Source: JAGOLU01 sp964542665 (GTDB taxonomy: Bacteria; Patescibacteriota; Microgenomatia; UBA1406; GWC2-37-13). Taken from it: a stretch of 64,000 nt of DNA. A program made the translations under genes and the position numbers. Shown here piece by piece: positions 51,402-60,451 of the stretch (position 1 is its first letter; each line of letters opens with the position of its first letter). Location: assembly GCA_964542665.1 (NCBI GenBank), contig CAZIUF010000001.1, positions 62,001 through 126,000 of the forward strand. The letters run 5' to 3'. The notes beneath the pieces are model-generated. The model made no database searches. It saw only the letters and a program-made list of their open reading frames with translations, and was not told where the DNA came from.

Positions 51402-52513
51402 TGGATGAAAAAACTACAATTATCACTCGCATATACGCCACGGAAATTTTCGTGCATAGTCGGTCCTGCTGCAAATGAAAACTGTTTACTACTCCAATCA
51501 ACACTAGCTACCTGATATTGCTTGTCTCCAAAATATACTGATATTTGCCTTGTTCCGGCGCACCTTTCAAAGGTGCTCCAAGCTGTTTGCGTTAAGGTCA
51601 ACGAATCGGCTATGTCTATTCGTAGATTGTATCCTGTCCCATTCTCATCACGAACAACAGTTACCACAGGCACTGGGCTCACTGGGGACTCAGTTGGTGG
51701 GACAGGAGCAGTGGTTGGCGGTATGGCAGCAGTTGGGACTGCTGTGGGTACAGTAGTCGGTGGCGGGTCTCCACCTGAGCAGACCTTGAAGGATGTTTTG
51801 CTCCAGCACGAATCAGCCCCGTTACAATTCCAATGTCCGACACCAACTTCACTGCATTTTATCCCGTATCCCCACTCGTATACTCCACAGGGACCAGCGG
51901 TGATGTATTCCATCGCAAGATTAAATTTTCCTGGATGGTCGATTTTTGTCGGCGCTTCAAGAAAGATAGCATCAGCCATGACTATTTCAACACTTCCCAC
52001 AACAGGTGTGCTTGTGGTTGGGTCACCGGTTGCATATTTTTGTCTATCGGCGAAGGTGGGGTTGTCTCCACCACATCCTCCACCGCCAGGATTGCAAAAA
52101 TGAGCCTGAACATTGATGCCTCCTGGAGGACCATTTGAAGCTGACTTTAACATGTTTGAAACATTTAAACCTGATTTCATGGCAAATCTCACCTTCTCGC
52201 CTGGTTCCACCGTGATCATTGATCCAGTCTCCTGATCGAGTGATTGCGTCCAGGGGATACTCGCACTTACGATGATATTGCGCTGATCACTGCAGAGTGG
52301 CCCCGTGAAAAGGGTGTCAACACCAGTAGTCCCTGCTGCAACTTTTTGCAACCCAAAATCTGATGGCGTCGTTGATGTCGGTGCAAGAGCATTCTGAGAA
52401 GTATCGAGCCTATCTCTCACATCTCGTTGTGTAAAGAGAGTCATCATGACTATGAAGATAACGATGGTCACACACAGACCCACTATGAAAATGACTTTTG
52501 GTAGCTGCCTCAC
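51398..52513 (-). CDS. Secreted or anchored multi-domain protein with Pro/Thr linker
   Basis: 371 residues: membrane anchor (VIFIVGLCVTIVIFIVMMTLF), a beta domain with Cys pairs and an HFCNPGGGGCGG turn (about 60-230), a linker rich in Pro, Thr and Val, then a small C-terminal domain (about 300-371). Family not recognised. GTG start 52513 with TATACT (52521-52526) 7 bases upstream, a leaderless start on GTG. Cotranscribed with the next, smaller protein. Confidence 0.6.
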   Translation of the reverse strand: MRQLPKVIFIVGLCVTIVIFIVMMTLFTQRDVRDRLDTSQNALAPTSTTPSDFGLQKVAAGTTGVDTLFTGPLCSDQRNIIVSASIPWTQSLDQETGSMITVEPGEKVRFAMKSGLNVSNMLKSASNGPPGGINVQAHFCNPGGGGCGGDNPTFADRQKYATGDPTTSTPVVGSVEIVMADAIFLEAPTKIDHPGKFNLAMEYITAGPCGVYEWGYGIKCSEVGVGHWNCNGADSCWSKTSFKVCSGGDPPPTTVPTAVPTAAIPPTTAPVPPTESPVSPVPVVTVVRDENGTGYNLRIDIADSLTLTQTAWSTFERCAGTRQISVYFGDKQYQVASVDWSSKQFSFAAGPTMHENFRGVYASDNCSFFIQ

Positions 52514-52617
52514 ATCAAAAAGTATATCAGTTGCAGAGATTTACGAGAGTTGGAGGGAAACCCAGGATTTCTCATTGGTTGTACTAGATCCTGTGCTTGT
52601 ATCTACTGATTGAGTGA

Positions 52618-53193
52618 CTAGTCGATGACCACATCGAGGCTATCAAGCAGAATCAGTGCTTCTGGCAAAGAGAAATGTGCCCCTTTTATGCTATTGTGTC
52701 GCGCATCGATAGCATAGTTCTTAGCACCGGCAAATTGTGCCTTTGTCAGGATCGTTTTCGAAAATACACTCCGTTCAAAATCTGTATCTGTGAAGTTTCC
52801 CTCTGTGAAATCCGTTTCGGTGAAATCTGCTTCTTTTGCTATACAGGCGATCATTTTGATTTTGTGGAGTTTGAGCAAGCGAAAGTTGGAGTAGTCGATC
52901 TGACATTTTTCAAAACTCACATTTTGCACTCGTTCGGCTTTTGTCCAATCAACCCCCATCACTTTGCTATTGGTAAATCGCACATCCACGAAGCGACTCT
53001 GTATGGGGATGATGGCACTGATCATGCAGCTATCAAACCGACAGTTGATAAATGTACACTTTTCAAAATTACAATCCACAAAACTACAATCAATAAATGA
53101 ACATTCTTCAAACTCTATTTCTATGATCGTCTCTTGTGTGAGAGAAACTCTTGTAAATTTATCCTGGTAATTGCTACTCTTCGTGAAGTACAT
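52618..53193 (-). CDS. Pentapeptide-repeat protein with a cysteine ladder
   Basis: 191 residues. The first part shows the pentapeptide pattern with Cys every fifth residue (positions 31, 36, 41, 46, 51 and 56, ECSFIDCSFVDCNFEKCTF). The later part is more typical (ADFTETDFTEGNFTDTDFE). Such proteins form a right-handed beta helix. ATG 53193 is chosen because TACAAT (53200-53205) is 6 bases upstream. A TTG at 53208 is less likely. Confidence 0.78.
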   Translation of the reverse strand: MYFTKSSNYQDKFTRVSLTQETIIEIEFEECSFIDCSFVDCNFEKCTFINCRFDSCMISAIIPIQSRFVDVRFTNSKVMGVDWTKAERVQNVSFEKCQIDYSNFRLLKLHKIKMIACIAKEADFTETDFTEGNFTDTDFERSVFSKTILTKAQFAGAKNYAIDARHNSIKGAHFSLPEALILLDSLDVVID

Positions 53194-53249
53194 GTAGGCA
53201 TTGTACAACTACTACCTTGATCGTTACACTATGGAAGGGCTCTGGCTCA

Positions 53250-53666
53250 TTATCGATGACTTTCGCAATGTAGCCTGAAGTTTTCCAGTATTCCACTCCA
53301 GCCGGCTCTTTGAAGCTCTTCGGTGTTTTCTGTCTCGGCGTCAAACGTTTCTGTTATTTTGGTTGTGGCATCATCGACCTTTTCAAAAGTTATGGTCACT
53401 TCTCGTCCATCTGTCATCGCAAAACTGATGAGGTTGTTTTTTTCGACTTTGGTATAGACACCCCCAAAATCAAAGCTTGCGGAGCCGTCTTTTGCAGCCA
53501 TAGTTGCTGAGAACTTGCCCCCGACAGTGAGATCATTGGTGGCCTTTGGGCAGTGCCAGTCAGCACTCGCTTGGTTCCACTTTGTGATGCACTCAGGATC
53601 AGTCCAACATCTCCAGACATAATCAATATCTCTTTTGACTGTTGTATCTATTGTTATCGATGACAT
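53250..53666 (-). CDS. AHSA1/SRPBCC-fold protein
   Basis: 138 residues in the START-like hot-dog-free helix-grip fold: DIDYVWRCWTDPECITKWNQAS, then VGGKFSATM, FDFGGVYTKVE and the late AGWSGILENFRLHCE. Ligand and partner unknown. In bacteria such proteins often bind a small hydrophobic molecule or a transcription factor. ATG 53666; a TATACT lies 11 bases upstream. Confidence 0.82.
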   Translation of the reverse strand: MSSITIDTTVKRDIDYVWRCWTDPECITKWNQASADWHCPKATNDLTVGGKFSATMAAKDGSASFDFGGVYTKVEKNNLISFAMTDGREVTITFEKVDDATTKITETFDAETENTEELQRAGWSGILENFRLHCESHR

Positions 53667-53749
53667 AAGGATAAATGAGTATATGTAAATGTGAGAATCA
53701 TACCGCACGAGAACAAATTGTGTCGAAGTAAATTTGGTATCTTGAAGTC

Positions 53750-54406
53750 ATGCATAATATCACTCCAAAGATCAAAGCCGCTGTTACCATCATCTTTCTG
53801 CTTCTTACACTTGTGTGGTTACCTTTTGGACTCGTAGGAGTTGTTTTAGTATTGTTTTGGACAAAGTGGCCTACATGGCTGAAGATCCTTATCACCGTTC
53901 CTCTTGGAGCTCTCTTTACTCTGCTAATTTTATCTACATCAGCAGTTTTCACCTTTCTTTTTTTCGTAAGGCCCTTCCAAATGAAAGGTATTTCAATGGC
54001 TCCAAACTATAGAGAGGGTATGTACCTTATGACCACGGTGGTACGTCCAAATAATATAACCGTGAGTAGAGGTGACGTGATCATATTTAGATCTTTAAAT
54101 AATCCAAATACCAACTATATTCAGCGAGTCATCGGTCAACCAGGAGAAAGTATCATGATTAAATCGAGCGACGTATATGTTAATAGTCGAAAAATTGACG
54201 AGAGTAATTATCTTCCTATTGGAACAAAGACAGAGGCAAGTCAATTCATGACTGAGGAGCAGACTATCAATATACCTCCAGGCAAATATTTCACTCTTGG
54301 TGATAATCGTCAACATGCTTCTGATTCGCGTGTTTGGGGGTTCCTTCCCCAAGAGAATATCATCAGCAAAGTAGCCTTTTGCTATTGGAATTGCAGTAAT
54401 AAATAG
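53750..54406 (+). CDS. Signal peptidase I homologue (S26) without the catalytic lysine
   Basis: 218 residues with two N-terminal membrane helices. Box B has the nucleophile (GISMAPNY, Ser82), box C is SRGDVIIF, box E is GDNRQHASDSRVWG. Box D reads YIQRVIGQPGES, with Gln125 (codon CAG) where the general-base lysine belongs in KRVIG. It may be inactive, or use another base, or have another partner. Seen directly in the sequence. TATCTT at 53738-53743 is 6 bases before the ATG. Confidence 0.85.
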   Translation: MHNITPKIKAAVTIIFLLLTLVWLPFGLVGVVLVLFWTKWPTWLKILITVPLGALFTLLILSTSAVFTFLFFVRPFQMKGISMAPNYREGMYLMTTVVRPNNITVSRGDVIIFRSLNNPNTNYIQRVIGQPGESIMIKSSDVYVNSRKIDESNYLPIGTKTEASQFMTEEQTINIPPGKYFTLGDNRQHASDSRVWGFLPQENIISKVAFCYWNCSNK

Positions 54407-54411
54407 ATTAT

Positions 54412-54762
54412 ATGTATTGTTCAACCGTTGACGAATATATCGCCAAACAGACAGCCGACGTGCAACCTATCTTGATCAAAATCAGAAATGTGATCAAGAA
54501 ATGTGCTCCAGAAGCGGATGAAATGATCGCATATGGTATGCCCGGATATAAGCTCAATAATAAACCTCTGGTGTACTTTGGAGCATTTAAGAAGCATATC
54601 GGCCTTTACCCCACGCCATCAGGTATCGAAGCATTTAGAAAAGAACTTTCAAAGTACGAGGGTGCCAAAGGCTCGATCCAGTTCCCCCTCGATCAACCTA
54701 TCCCCTACGACCTGATTACTCAAATCGTGCACTATCGAGTGAAGGAAAATGTGGGCAAATAA
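54412..54762 (+). CDS. DUF1801 (YdhG/YdeI-like) protein
   Basis: 116 residues. STVDEYIAKQTADVQPILIKIRNVIKK, EMIAYGMPGYKLNNKPLVYFGAFKKHIGLYPTP and FPLDQPIPYDLITQIVHYR are standard DUF1801. The family is small and cytosolic; a role in iron or metal handling has been proposed but is not firm. It follows the signal-peptidase homologue by 5 bases. Confidence 0.85.
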   Translation: MYCSTVDEYIAKQTADVQPILIKIRNVIKKCAPEADEMIAYGMPGYKLNNKPLVYFGAFKKHIGLYPTPSGIEAFRKELSKYEGAKGSIQFPLDQPIPYDLITQIVHYRVKENVGK

Positions 54763-54785
54763 TAGTTGTTGCTATACTCTCAGTC

Positions 54786-55550
54786 ATGAGTATCACTCCA
54801 TATGCGGAAATCAATGAGATCATTGATGAATTCAAAAACGGAATCGTTCGGTCGCTTGAACATAATCTCGTTGGGCTCTACCTCACTGGATCACTAACAT
54901 ATGATGACTTTGTCCCTTGCCGCAGTGACGTGGACTTTCAAGTAGTCGTAAAGGTTCCGCTTCCACCTGCTGAAATTATTGCAGTGGAAAAACTTCATCG
55001 ACACATTGAGGATACACATCCTGGATGGTCAAAGCGCATCGAGTGTTCATATACTCCTCAGTCTATGCTCTCGCTCATCATGCCTCCCGCTGATCCACGA
55101 CCATGGTGGGGAGTCAGCACAATGTATCCAAAAGCACCGTATGGAAATGAGTGGATCATCAATCAATACCACCTCTGCAATCACGCTATCACACTGATCG
55201 GTCCGGATTACAAAAGCCTTACCAAACCTATTGATATGCGTGATGTCCAAAAAGCATGTGTCAGAGATTTGATCAAGGAATGGGGACCGAAGATCCAGTA
55301 TTTAGAAAGTCTCGACAGTCACAATCGATCATATATCATCTTGAATCTCTGTCGGATAATATATACAGTAAGCAAAGGTGAAGTTGCCTCCAAAAAGGTC
55401 TCGGCAACATGGGTGAAGAGTATTTTTCCTCAATGGAAGCATTTGATTGAAACTGCAGAGCGGTGGGTGTATGGCACCGAAATTGATCAGTTTAAGGAGA
55501 CGAAAGCGTTCATTACATTTGTCGTCGCACAAATGAAAGGTCACGCGTAA
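54786..55550 (+). CDS. AadA-like nucleotidyltransferase with DUF4111 tail
   Basis: 254 residues. The nucleotidyltransferase motif GSLTYDDF...SDVDFQV (GS-x-DxD) lies at about 35-52, and the rest resembles the DUF4111 helical part of ANT(3'')/(9) aminoglycoside adenylyltransferases. Whether it modifies a drug, a sugar or something else is unknown. It is not enough to call resistance. TATACT at 54773-54778 is 7 bases before the ATG. Confidence 0.75.
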   Translation: MSITPYAEINEIIDEFKNGIVRSLEHNLVGLYLTGSLTYDDFVPCRSDVDFQVVVKVPLPPAEIIAVEKLHRHIEDTHPGWSKRIECSYTPQSMLSLIMPPADPRPWWGVSTMYPKAPYGNEWIINQYHLCNHAITLIGPDYKSLTKPIDMRDVQKACVRDLIKEWGPKIQYLESLDSHNRSYIILNLCRIIYTVSKGEVASKKVSATWVKSIFPQWKHLIETAERWVYGTEIDQFKETKAFITFVVAQMKGHA

Positions 55551-55620
55551 CACGATCGCGTGCTTTGTATAGAGAGTCTAATTGGCTGATACTAATTTTT
55601 TTCCTGTACAATCATCTTCG

Positions 55621-56472
55621 ATGAGCTGGCAGCTACTTACCCTTATCGCTGTTCTCGTTTTTTCTTCAAGTACCGTCCTCCACAAGATACTCATGAGGGA
55701 TCATGGATCTGATCCCTATACACAGACTATTGTCATGTACGGTTTGGCTGGCATACTTACTCTCATTATTGCTCTGTGCTTGGGCAGATTTCACTATCAG
55801 ATCACCACTAATCAAGCGCTTCTGTTTATCCCCCTGGCGTTCTTTATCTCTGGTGGATCTGTACTCTTGTTCAAAGCGTTGAAGACATTGGGGGCCTCAG
55901 AAAGTAGCATCCTCAAGTCTGTACAAAATCTGTGGGTTGTTTTTGGAGCATTTATTTTATTGGGTGAACCTTTTTCGATGATGAAAGTTGTGGGCACGAT
56001 AGTGACTATGCTGGGGATCGGTGTCGCGCTGTGGAAACGGAATCAGTTGACCTTTGGGAAAGGATCGCTACTCGTCATCATTTCGACGTTGCTGTATTCG
56101 TGCTCTGACTTGCTTTCATTGTATTTTGTAAGAGATTTTGATCCGTTGTCGCTCTTTATATATATTAGTTTCTTGCCAGTAATCGTCTTGCTTATGTTAA
56201 ATCCAAAAGCAATAAAGAAAATTCCGTTTTATTTCAAGCCAAGTCGGGCTTTGGTCATAGTCGCGCTATCACTCATTGACATTGTGGGGACTCTGAGCGT
56301 CTATATGGCGTATCAAGCAGGAAGAAATGCTGCTCAGATAGGCCCACTGATGGGCACAATCACTATCGTATCAGTGCTGATGGCGATAGTATTTTTAAAA
56401 GAACGCGATAATATGGGAAATAAACTAATCGGCGCGCTCATCGTCGTCGCAGGAGTCTGGATGCTACTCTAA
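55621..56472 (+). CDS. EamA-family (DMT) transporter
   Basis: 283 residues with ten helices in two repeats. SSSTVLHKILMR...DPYTQTIVMYGLAG and the second-half LSLYFVRDFDPLSLF then QIGPLMGTITIVSVLMAIVFLKERDN match EamA. An exporter of an amino acid or metabolite is likely. TACAAT at 55607-55612 is 8 bases before ATG 55621. It converges on kbl 8 bases away. Confidence 0.85.
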   Translation: MSWQLLTLIAVLVFSSSTVLHKILMRDHGSDPYTQTIVMYGLAGILTLIIALCLGRFHYQITTNQALLFIPLAFFISGGSVLLFKALKTLGASESSILKSVQNLWVVFGAFILLGEPFSMMKVVGTIVTMLGIGVALWKRNQLTFGKGSLLVIISTLLYSCSDLLSLYFVRDFDPLSLFIYISFLPVIVLLMLNPKAIKKIPFYFKPSRALVIVALSLIDIVGTLSVYMAYQAGRNAAQIGPLMGTITIVSVLMAIVFLKERDNMGNKLIGALIVVAGVWMLL

Positions 56473-56479
56473 ACCAATG

Positions 56480-57715
56480 CTATATTTTAAACTCTTTCAT
56501 ACTTTTCACTAGATACTCAATCTCTTTTTTGGTATGGGTTGCGCTGATTTGCACCCGGATCTCATCTCTCCCTTTTGGTACCACGGGATAGCTGATATTG
56601 GTGACAAGAATATTTTTTGAGAAAAGAAAGTCTACAAGACTTCTCGTTTTCACCGGATCGCCGATGAGTACGGGTTGGATGGGGTGCGTTGAATCAGCTG
56701 CGAATACAAATCCTGCCTCTGACATTAGTTTTTTGAAATATACTGTGTTTGACTGTGATGATTTGAGGAGCTTTTTGCCTTCTGGACTATCAACTATCTG
56801 CACAGCCCTCAAGGCAGCTCCTGCAGTGCCAGGTGAAATCGAGTTGGAATATATATACGTTGCCGATGATTCACGGAGATAATCAATGACCTGCTGGTCA
56901 GCCACTACATATCCTCCATCTGACCCAAATCCTTTCCCAAATGTGCCTACTAGGACATCTGCTTTCGCTTTTTTCAGTCCTTCAACACCTCGCCCATCAT
57001 CTGCACATGATGCAACACCATGACAATCATCCATGACGAGAAGTACGCCTTGTGGATACTCTGTGTCATATTTGTCGATGATCGTTCGCATCTCATCAAG
57101 TTTTTGATACTCACCCAGCATACTAAATACCCCGTCAGTGACTACCAGAACTCGTGAGAACTTGCCTTTATTGGCTGTCAGTGTCTGCTCAAGACTGGCC
57201 ATATTCATATGCTCAAATACTGCCCTATTTTCTTTTGGTAGATTGGCAAGTCTGATCCCATCGATGATGCTACGATGGTTCAAAGCGTCTGAGACAACGA
57301 GTACATCACTGGTGACCTTTGAATCTTTGCTTTGACCACTGATGAGACAAAATAGCACGGCGAGATTTGCGGCAAATGCGGATGAAAATACCATCGCATC
57401 ATCACGGCCATGAAACTTTGCGACCGTTTTCTCTAGATCGCGATGTATTTGCATCGATCCTGAGATAAAACGTACGGCGCCAGGGCCCGCTCCATACTGC
57501 TCCGCGGCTTGATGCTCAGCTTTTTTTACCTCTGGGTGGTGCCGTAGCCCAAGATAATCATTGGAGTTAAAAATGACTACATCTTTTCCATCAATCTGAG
57601 CAACTGTTGGACTTTTGAACGATTGGATGACTCGCTCATGGCGCTTCGATGTTTTGACTTCATCAATGCGAGCAACTTCTGAATCAAGCACTGAGTAAAA
57701 TGATTGTTTTGGCAT
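56480..57715 (-). CDS. kbl: 2-amino-3-ketobutyrate CoA ligase (glycine C-acetyltransferase)
   Basis: 411 residues, PLP-dependent alpha-oxoamine synthase. Seen: NSNDYLGLRHHP, GAGPGAVRFISGS, HRSIIDG, MDDCHGVASCADDGRG, GTFGKGFGSDGGYV with the PLP lysine. The aldimine-lysine is in the GKGFG stretch. It cleaves 2-amino-3-ketobutyrate with CoA to glycine and acetyl-CoA. It follows tdh by 5 bases in one operon, so threonine is the feed. AONS and serine palmitoyltransferase relatives exist, but the tdh neighbour settles it. Confidence 0.9.
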   Translation of the reverse strand: MPKQSFYSVLDSEVARIDEVKTSKRHERVIQSFKSPTVAQIDGKDVVIFNSNDYLGLRHHPEVKKAEHQAAEQYGAGPGAVRFISGSMQIHRDLEKTVAKFHGRDDAMVFSSAFAANLAVLFCLISGQSKDSKVTSDVLVVSDALNHRSIIDGIRLANLPKENRAVFEHMNMASLEQTLTANKGKFSRVLVVTDGVFSMLGEYQKLDEMRTIIDKYDTEYPQGVLLVMDDCHGVASCADDGRGVEGLKKAKADVLVGTFGKGFGSDGGYVVADQQVIDYLRESSATYIYSNSISPGTAGAALRAVQIVDSPEGKKLLKSSQSNTVYFKKLMSEAGFVFAADSTHPIQPVLIGDPVKTRSLVDFLFSKNILVTNISYPVVPKGRDEIRVQISATHTKKEIEYLVKSMKEFKI

Positions 57716-57720
57716 AGTGA

Positions 57721-58662
57721 TTATTTTTGTAATTTAGTTTTTAATCCCTCATACATGGTTTTGGTCATCTTGGGCAAATCATACTTTGGCTTCCATCCCC
57801 AGTCTTTTCGCGCTTGACTGTCGTCGAGCGACTGTGGCCACGTCTCAGCTATCTTTTGGCGATGATCAGGTTGGTAGTCATAGGTAAACCCTGGGACAAG
57901 TTTCGCAAGCTCTTCAGCCAACTCCTTTGGAGTAAAGTCAATCGCACCAAAGTTGTAGCTTGTGCGTATGGTGATCTTTTCTGCGGGCGCTTCCATGAGT
58001 TGGATTGTGCCATCGATCGCATCATCGATATACATCATGGGAAGTCGAGCGTCTTCTTTGAGAAAGATGCTGTATTTCTTATCATTGATCGCTCCATAAA
58101 ATATATGCACGGAGTACTCAGTCGTCCCATCGCCAGGTGGCACCTTGTAGCCCGTCAGTCCGGGATAGCGGAGCGATCGCACATCGAGTCCCCACTTGAG
58201 GAAGTAGTATTGACACAGGAGTTCTCCTGCAACTTTGTTCACTCCATACATGGTGGTTGGCTCGAGTATCGTGTGTTGAGGAGTATTCATCTTTGGTGTA
58301 GTAGGTCCAAACGCGGCGATTGAGGATGGCCAAAAGACTTTGATTTTATATTTCACTGCGAGATCAAGAATATTTTTGAGACCTCCCAGATTGACTTCCC
58401 AAGCTAGCTGTGGATCTTTTTCACTTCCCACAGAGAGTAACCCAGCAAGATGGTAAATCTCTGTGATTCCATATTTCTCGATGATTTTAGCAAGCACTGC
58501 TGTATCTCGCACATCTCCCTGCTCGACGATTGCAGGTGAGTTGCCACTTGCTTTATGACTGATTGCGATGATTGATCCTTTAGGATATTTCTTCGATAAA
58601 GCTTCGACGAGGTCGGTCCCTACGAGTCCAAACGCTCCAGTTACGAGTATCTTTTTCATCAT
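57721..58662 (-). CDS. tdh: L-threonine 3-dehydrogenase, epimerase-like (short-chain) type
   Basis: 313 residues, extended SDR fold. NAD-binding GAFGLVGTDLVEAL, GDVRDTAVL, the YGVNKVAGELL catalytic Tyr/Lys, and RYPGLTGYK and GWGWKPKYDL tail. Oxidises threonine to 2-amino-3-ketobutyrate, which Kbl then splits. This is the bacterial/animal TDH type rather than the zinc MDR type. It is the first gene of tdh-kbl. Confidence 0.9.
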   Translation of the reverse strand: MMKKILVTGAFGLVGTDLVEALSKKYPKGSIIAISHKASGNSPAIVEQGDVRDTAVLAKIIEKYGITEIYHLAGLLSVGSEKDPQLAWEVNLGGLKNILDLAVKYKIKVFWPSSIAAFGPTTPKMNTPQHTILEPTTMYGVNKVAGELLCQYYFLKWGLDVRSLRYPGLTGYKVPPGDGTTEYSVHIFYGAINDKKYSIFLKEDARLPMMYIDDAIDGTIQLMEAPAEKITIRTSYNFGAIDFTPKELAEELAKLVPGFTYDYQPDHRQKIAETWPQSLDDSQARKDWGWKPKYDLPKMTKTMYEGLKTKLQK

Positions 58663-58731
58663 GAAAAAATAATTTATAACTTAATTTGACCAATGCACTA
58701 TTGTAGCGGTATTGGGGTCACATATGAAATG

Positions 58732-59916
58732 CTAGTTTTTGGATGATTTTTTTGCGCGCTTATTATGCTTTTGTCTGTCGCTCATATCTATCTCTCGTAT
58801 CAGTCTTTTAAAAGCTGTTTTTAGTGCCAGATCAATGCCCCACTCCTCTGACTTTGCATGCACGAGGTCACCTGAGACAGGAAGTATGTGTAGGCCAACA
58901 GTGATGAGGCTCCTCGGATGTCCTGCAGCATTTTTATCTTGGTGGATATGGATGGCAGCACGCATCACGGGAAGTCGTTTGTGTACTTGAGCCACTGAGC
59001 GATAGATGAGATCATATACTGCCATAAGACGATCCTCAGGCAACCAATCAAGTTGCTTGGTCCAAGTGATATGGATGTCTGTCTTGGGCTTAAATCCTGT
59101 ATATGCCCTAAGAATATCGTGATAAGAGATAAGTCCTGTGGGTACGCCAGCATCTTTGGTGATAACTATGCTGTGATGCTTGGATGCAAGCATACGATGA
59201 ACTATGTTGGGTAAAGATAAAGTGCTATCTGCAGATGTGACTGCCGTCTTAGCAAACTCCATCGCGGGAGCATCACCCCGTGCACTCACCTCTTCATCAA
59301 ATGATGATGACACCGGTGACTTTGATCTCGACGTATATCGCTGACGATCAGTTTTAGCGGTAAATGCATCCTGCAAATCTCGTCTGCTTACGATACCAGC
59401 TAGCTTACCCTTACTGTTTACTAAAATTATTCTTCCAACTTTCTTTTTCCGCATGAGTGTGAGGATATCTTTCACTGTTGCGCTCATTGATGCAGTGATG
59501 GGATCGTGGGGTTTAACTGCATCACACACTGAACCAAGAAGTTTTTCTCGGCTCGCAATATATTTCATGATTGTGTCCGCAGAGACAGTCTTGGAGATCT
59601 GACCATCATCAAATATAGGAAGTGTGTAAAGCTCGGTATCGAGCATGTACTGGGCGATATCATACAGCGATGTGTTGGTGACGATATGGGGAGGTTTGAT
59701 GAGACAGTGTGCAATAAGGGTTTTATATGGATACCTACTTTTGAACAGTGTGTGGTAGAGTGAAACAAGCCCCATAAATACTCCATCATCGAACACAAAA
59801 GCTGGCTCGTTGCTTGCTTTGATACTAGACAGAACTGACCCGAGTCTATCTTTGGAGGTGCAGACGACGACTCCGGTGGGGGGTTTCTTCTGTTTTACAT
59901 TGGTTTCCATAGGCAT
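58732..59916 (-). CDS. Four-CBS-domain protein fused to an HPF (ribosome hibernation)-like domain
   Basis: 394 residues. Four CBS units: about 15-60, 68-120, 133-187 and 224-275 (for example VGRIILVNSKGKLAGIVSRRDLQD and HHSIVITKDAGVPTGLISYHDIL). Residues about 279-378 then follow the beta-alpha-beta-beta-beta-alpha order of HPF/RaiA: IHITWTKQ, helix EDRLMAVYDLIYRSVAQVH, strand RAAIHIHQDKN, strands RSLITVGLHILP and LVHAKSEEW, and helix IDLALKTAFKRLIREI, with a very basic tail (KHNKRAKKSSKN). CBS pairs bind adenine nucleotides, and HPF binds the 30S to stop or dimerise ribosomes. The fusion suggests hibernation set by AMP/ATP. The HPF part is my reading and not yet proven. Confidence 0.72.
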   Translation of the reverse strand: MPMETNVKQKKPPTGVVVCTSKDRLGSVLSSIKASNEPAFVFDDGVFMGLVSLYHTLFKSRYPYKTLIAHCLIKPPHIVTNTSLYDIAQYMLDTELYTLPIFDDGQISKTVSADTIMKYIASREKLLGSVCDAVKPHDPITASMSATVKDILTLMRKKKVGRIILVNSKGKLAGIVSRRDLQDAFTAKTDRQRYTSRSKSPVSSSFDEEVSARGDAPAMEFAKTAVTSADSTLSLPNIVHRMLASKHHSIVITKDAGVPTGLISYHDILRAYTGFKPKTDIHITWTKQLDWLPEDRLMAVYDLIYRSVAQVHKRLPVMRAAIHIHQDKNAAGHPRSLITVGLHILPVSGDLVHAKSEEWGIDLALKTAFKRLIREIDMSDRQKHNKRAKKSSKN

Positions 59917-60042
59917 ACCTTTGTACCAAAACTTATAGGTGGTCTTGGCTAAGGGTAGTGCGTGAGTGAGCTGACGGCTGTGATAAAAGTCACACGAAAA
60001 TACTATTTTTCACGAAAAAAATGAGATCGATTGCACACATCT

Positions 60043-60435
60043 TCATGAAGATGTGACTACAGGCGGCAATTCTTTCCCTTTTGGGATGAACTTGATTGAA
60101 AGAGAGTTCACACAGTGACGGGTATTTGTCTTGGTCTGGCGCTCTCCCTGGAAGACATGACCGAGATGACCACCACAGCGTGCGCATTGGATCTCAGTAC
60201 GTGAGCCATCCTCATCTGGCAACCACTTCACCGCATCAGGAAAATGCGCATCAAATGCTGGCCAGCCACATCCTGCGTCGAACTTTGCCTTTGAATCAAA
60301 CAGCGGGTTGTTGCACCGACGACAGATAAAAGTCCCTGTCGATTTGAAATCATCATACTCGCCCGTAAAGGGTGCTTCAGTTCCTTTGTACTCGATGATC
60401 TTTTTCTCTTCAACGGTGAGAGTGTTATATGGCAT
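60043..60435 (-). CDS. msrB: Peptide-methionine (R)-S-oxide reductase MsrB
   Basis: 130 residues. Zinc site CXXC twice (CRRCNN, CARCGG), GCGWPAFD, HLGHVF and the active site RHCVNSLSIKFIP. Reduces R-methionine sulfoxide in proteins, using thioredoxin or a similar donor. ATG 60435 is preferred; TATTAT is 8 bases upstream. A longer frame starts at 60603 and overlaps the zinc-ribbon gene. Confidence 0.93.
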   Translation of the reverse strand: MPYNTLTVEEKKIIEYKGTEAPFTGEYDDFKSTGTFICRRCNNPLFDSKAKFDAGCGWPAFDAHFPDAVKWLPDEDGSRTEIQCARCGGHLGHVFQGERQTKTNTRHCVNSLSIKFIPKGKELPPVVTSS

Positions 60436-60451
60436 AGGATGGAATAATAGC

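Noticed and set aside
54786..55550. Aminoglycoside resistance gene
   Set aside because: Fold is AadA-like but sequence alone does not support a resistance call in a CPR genome.
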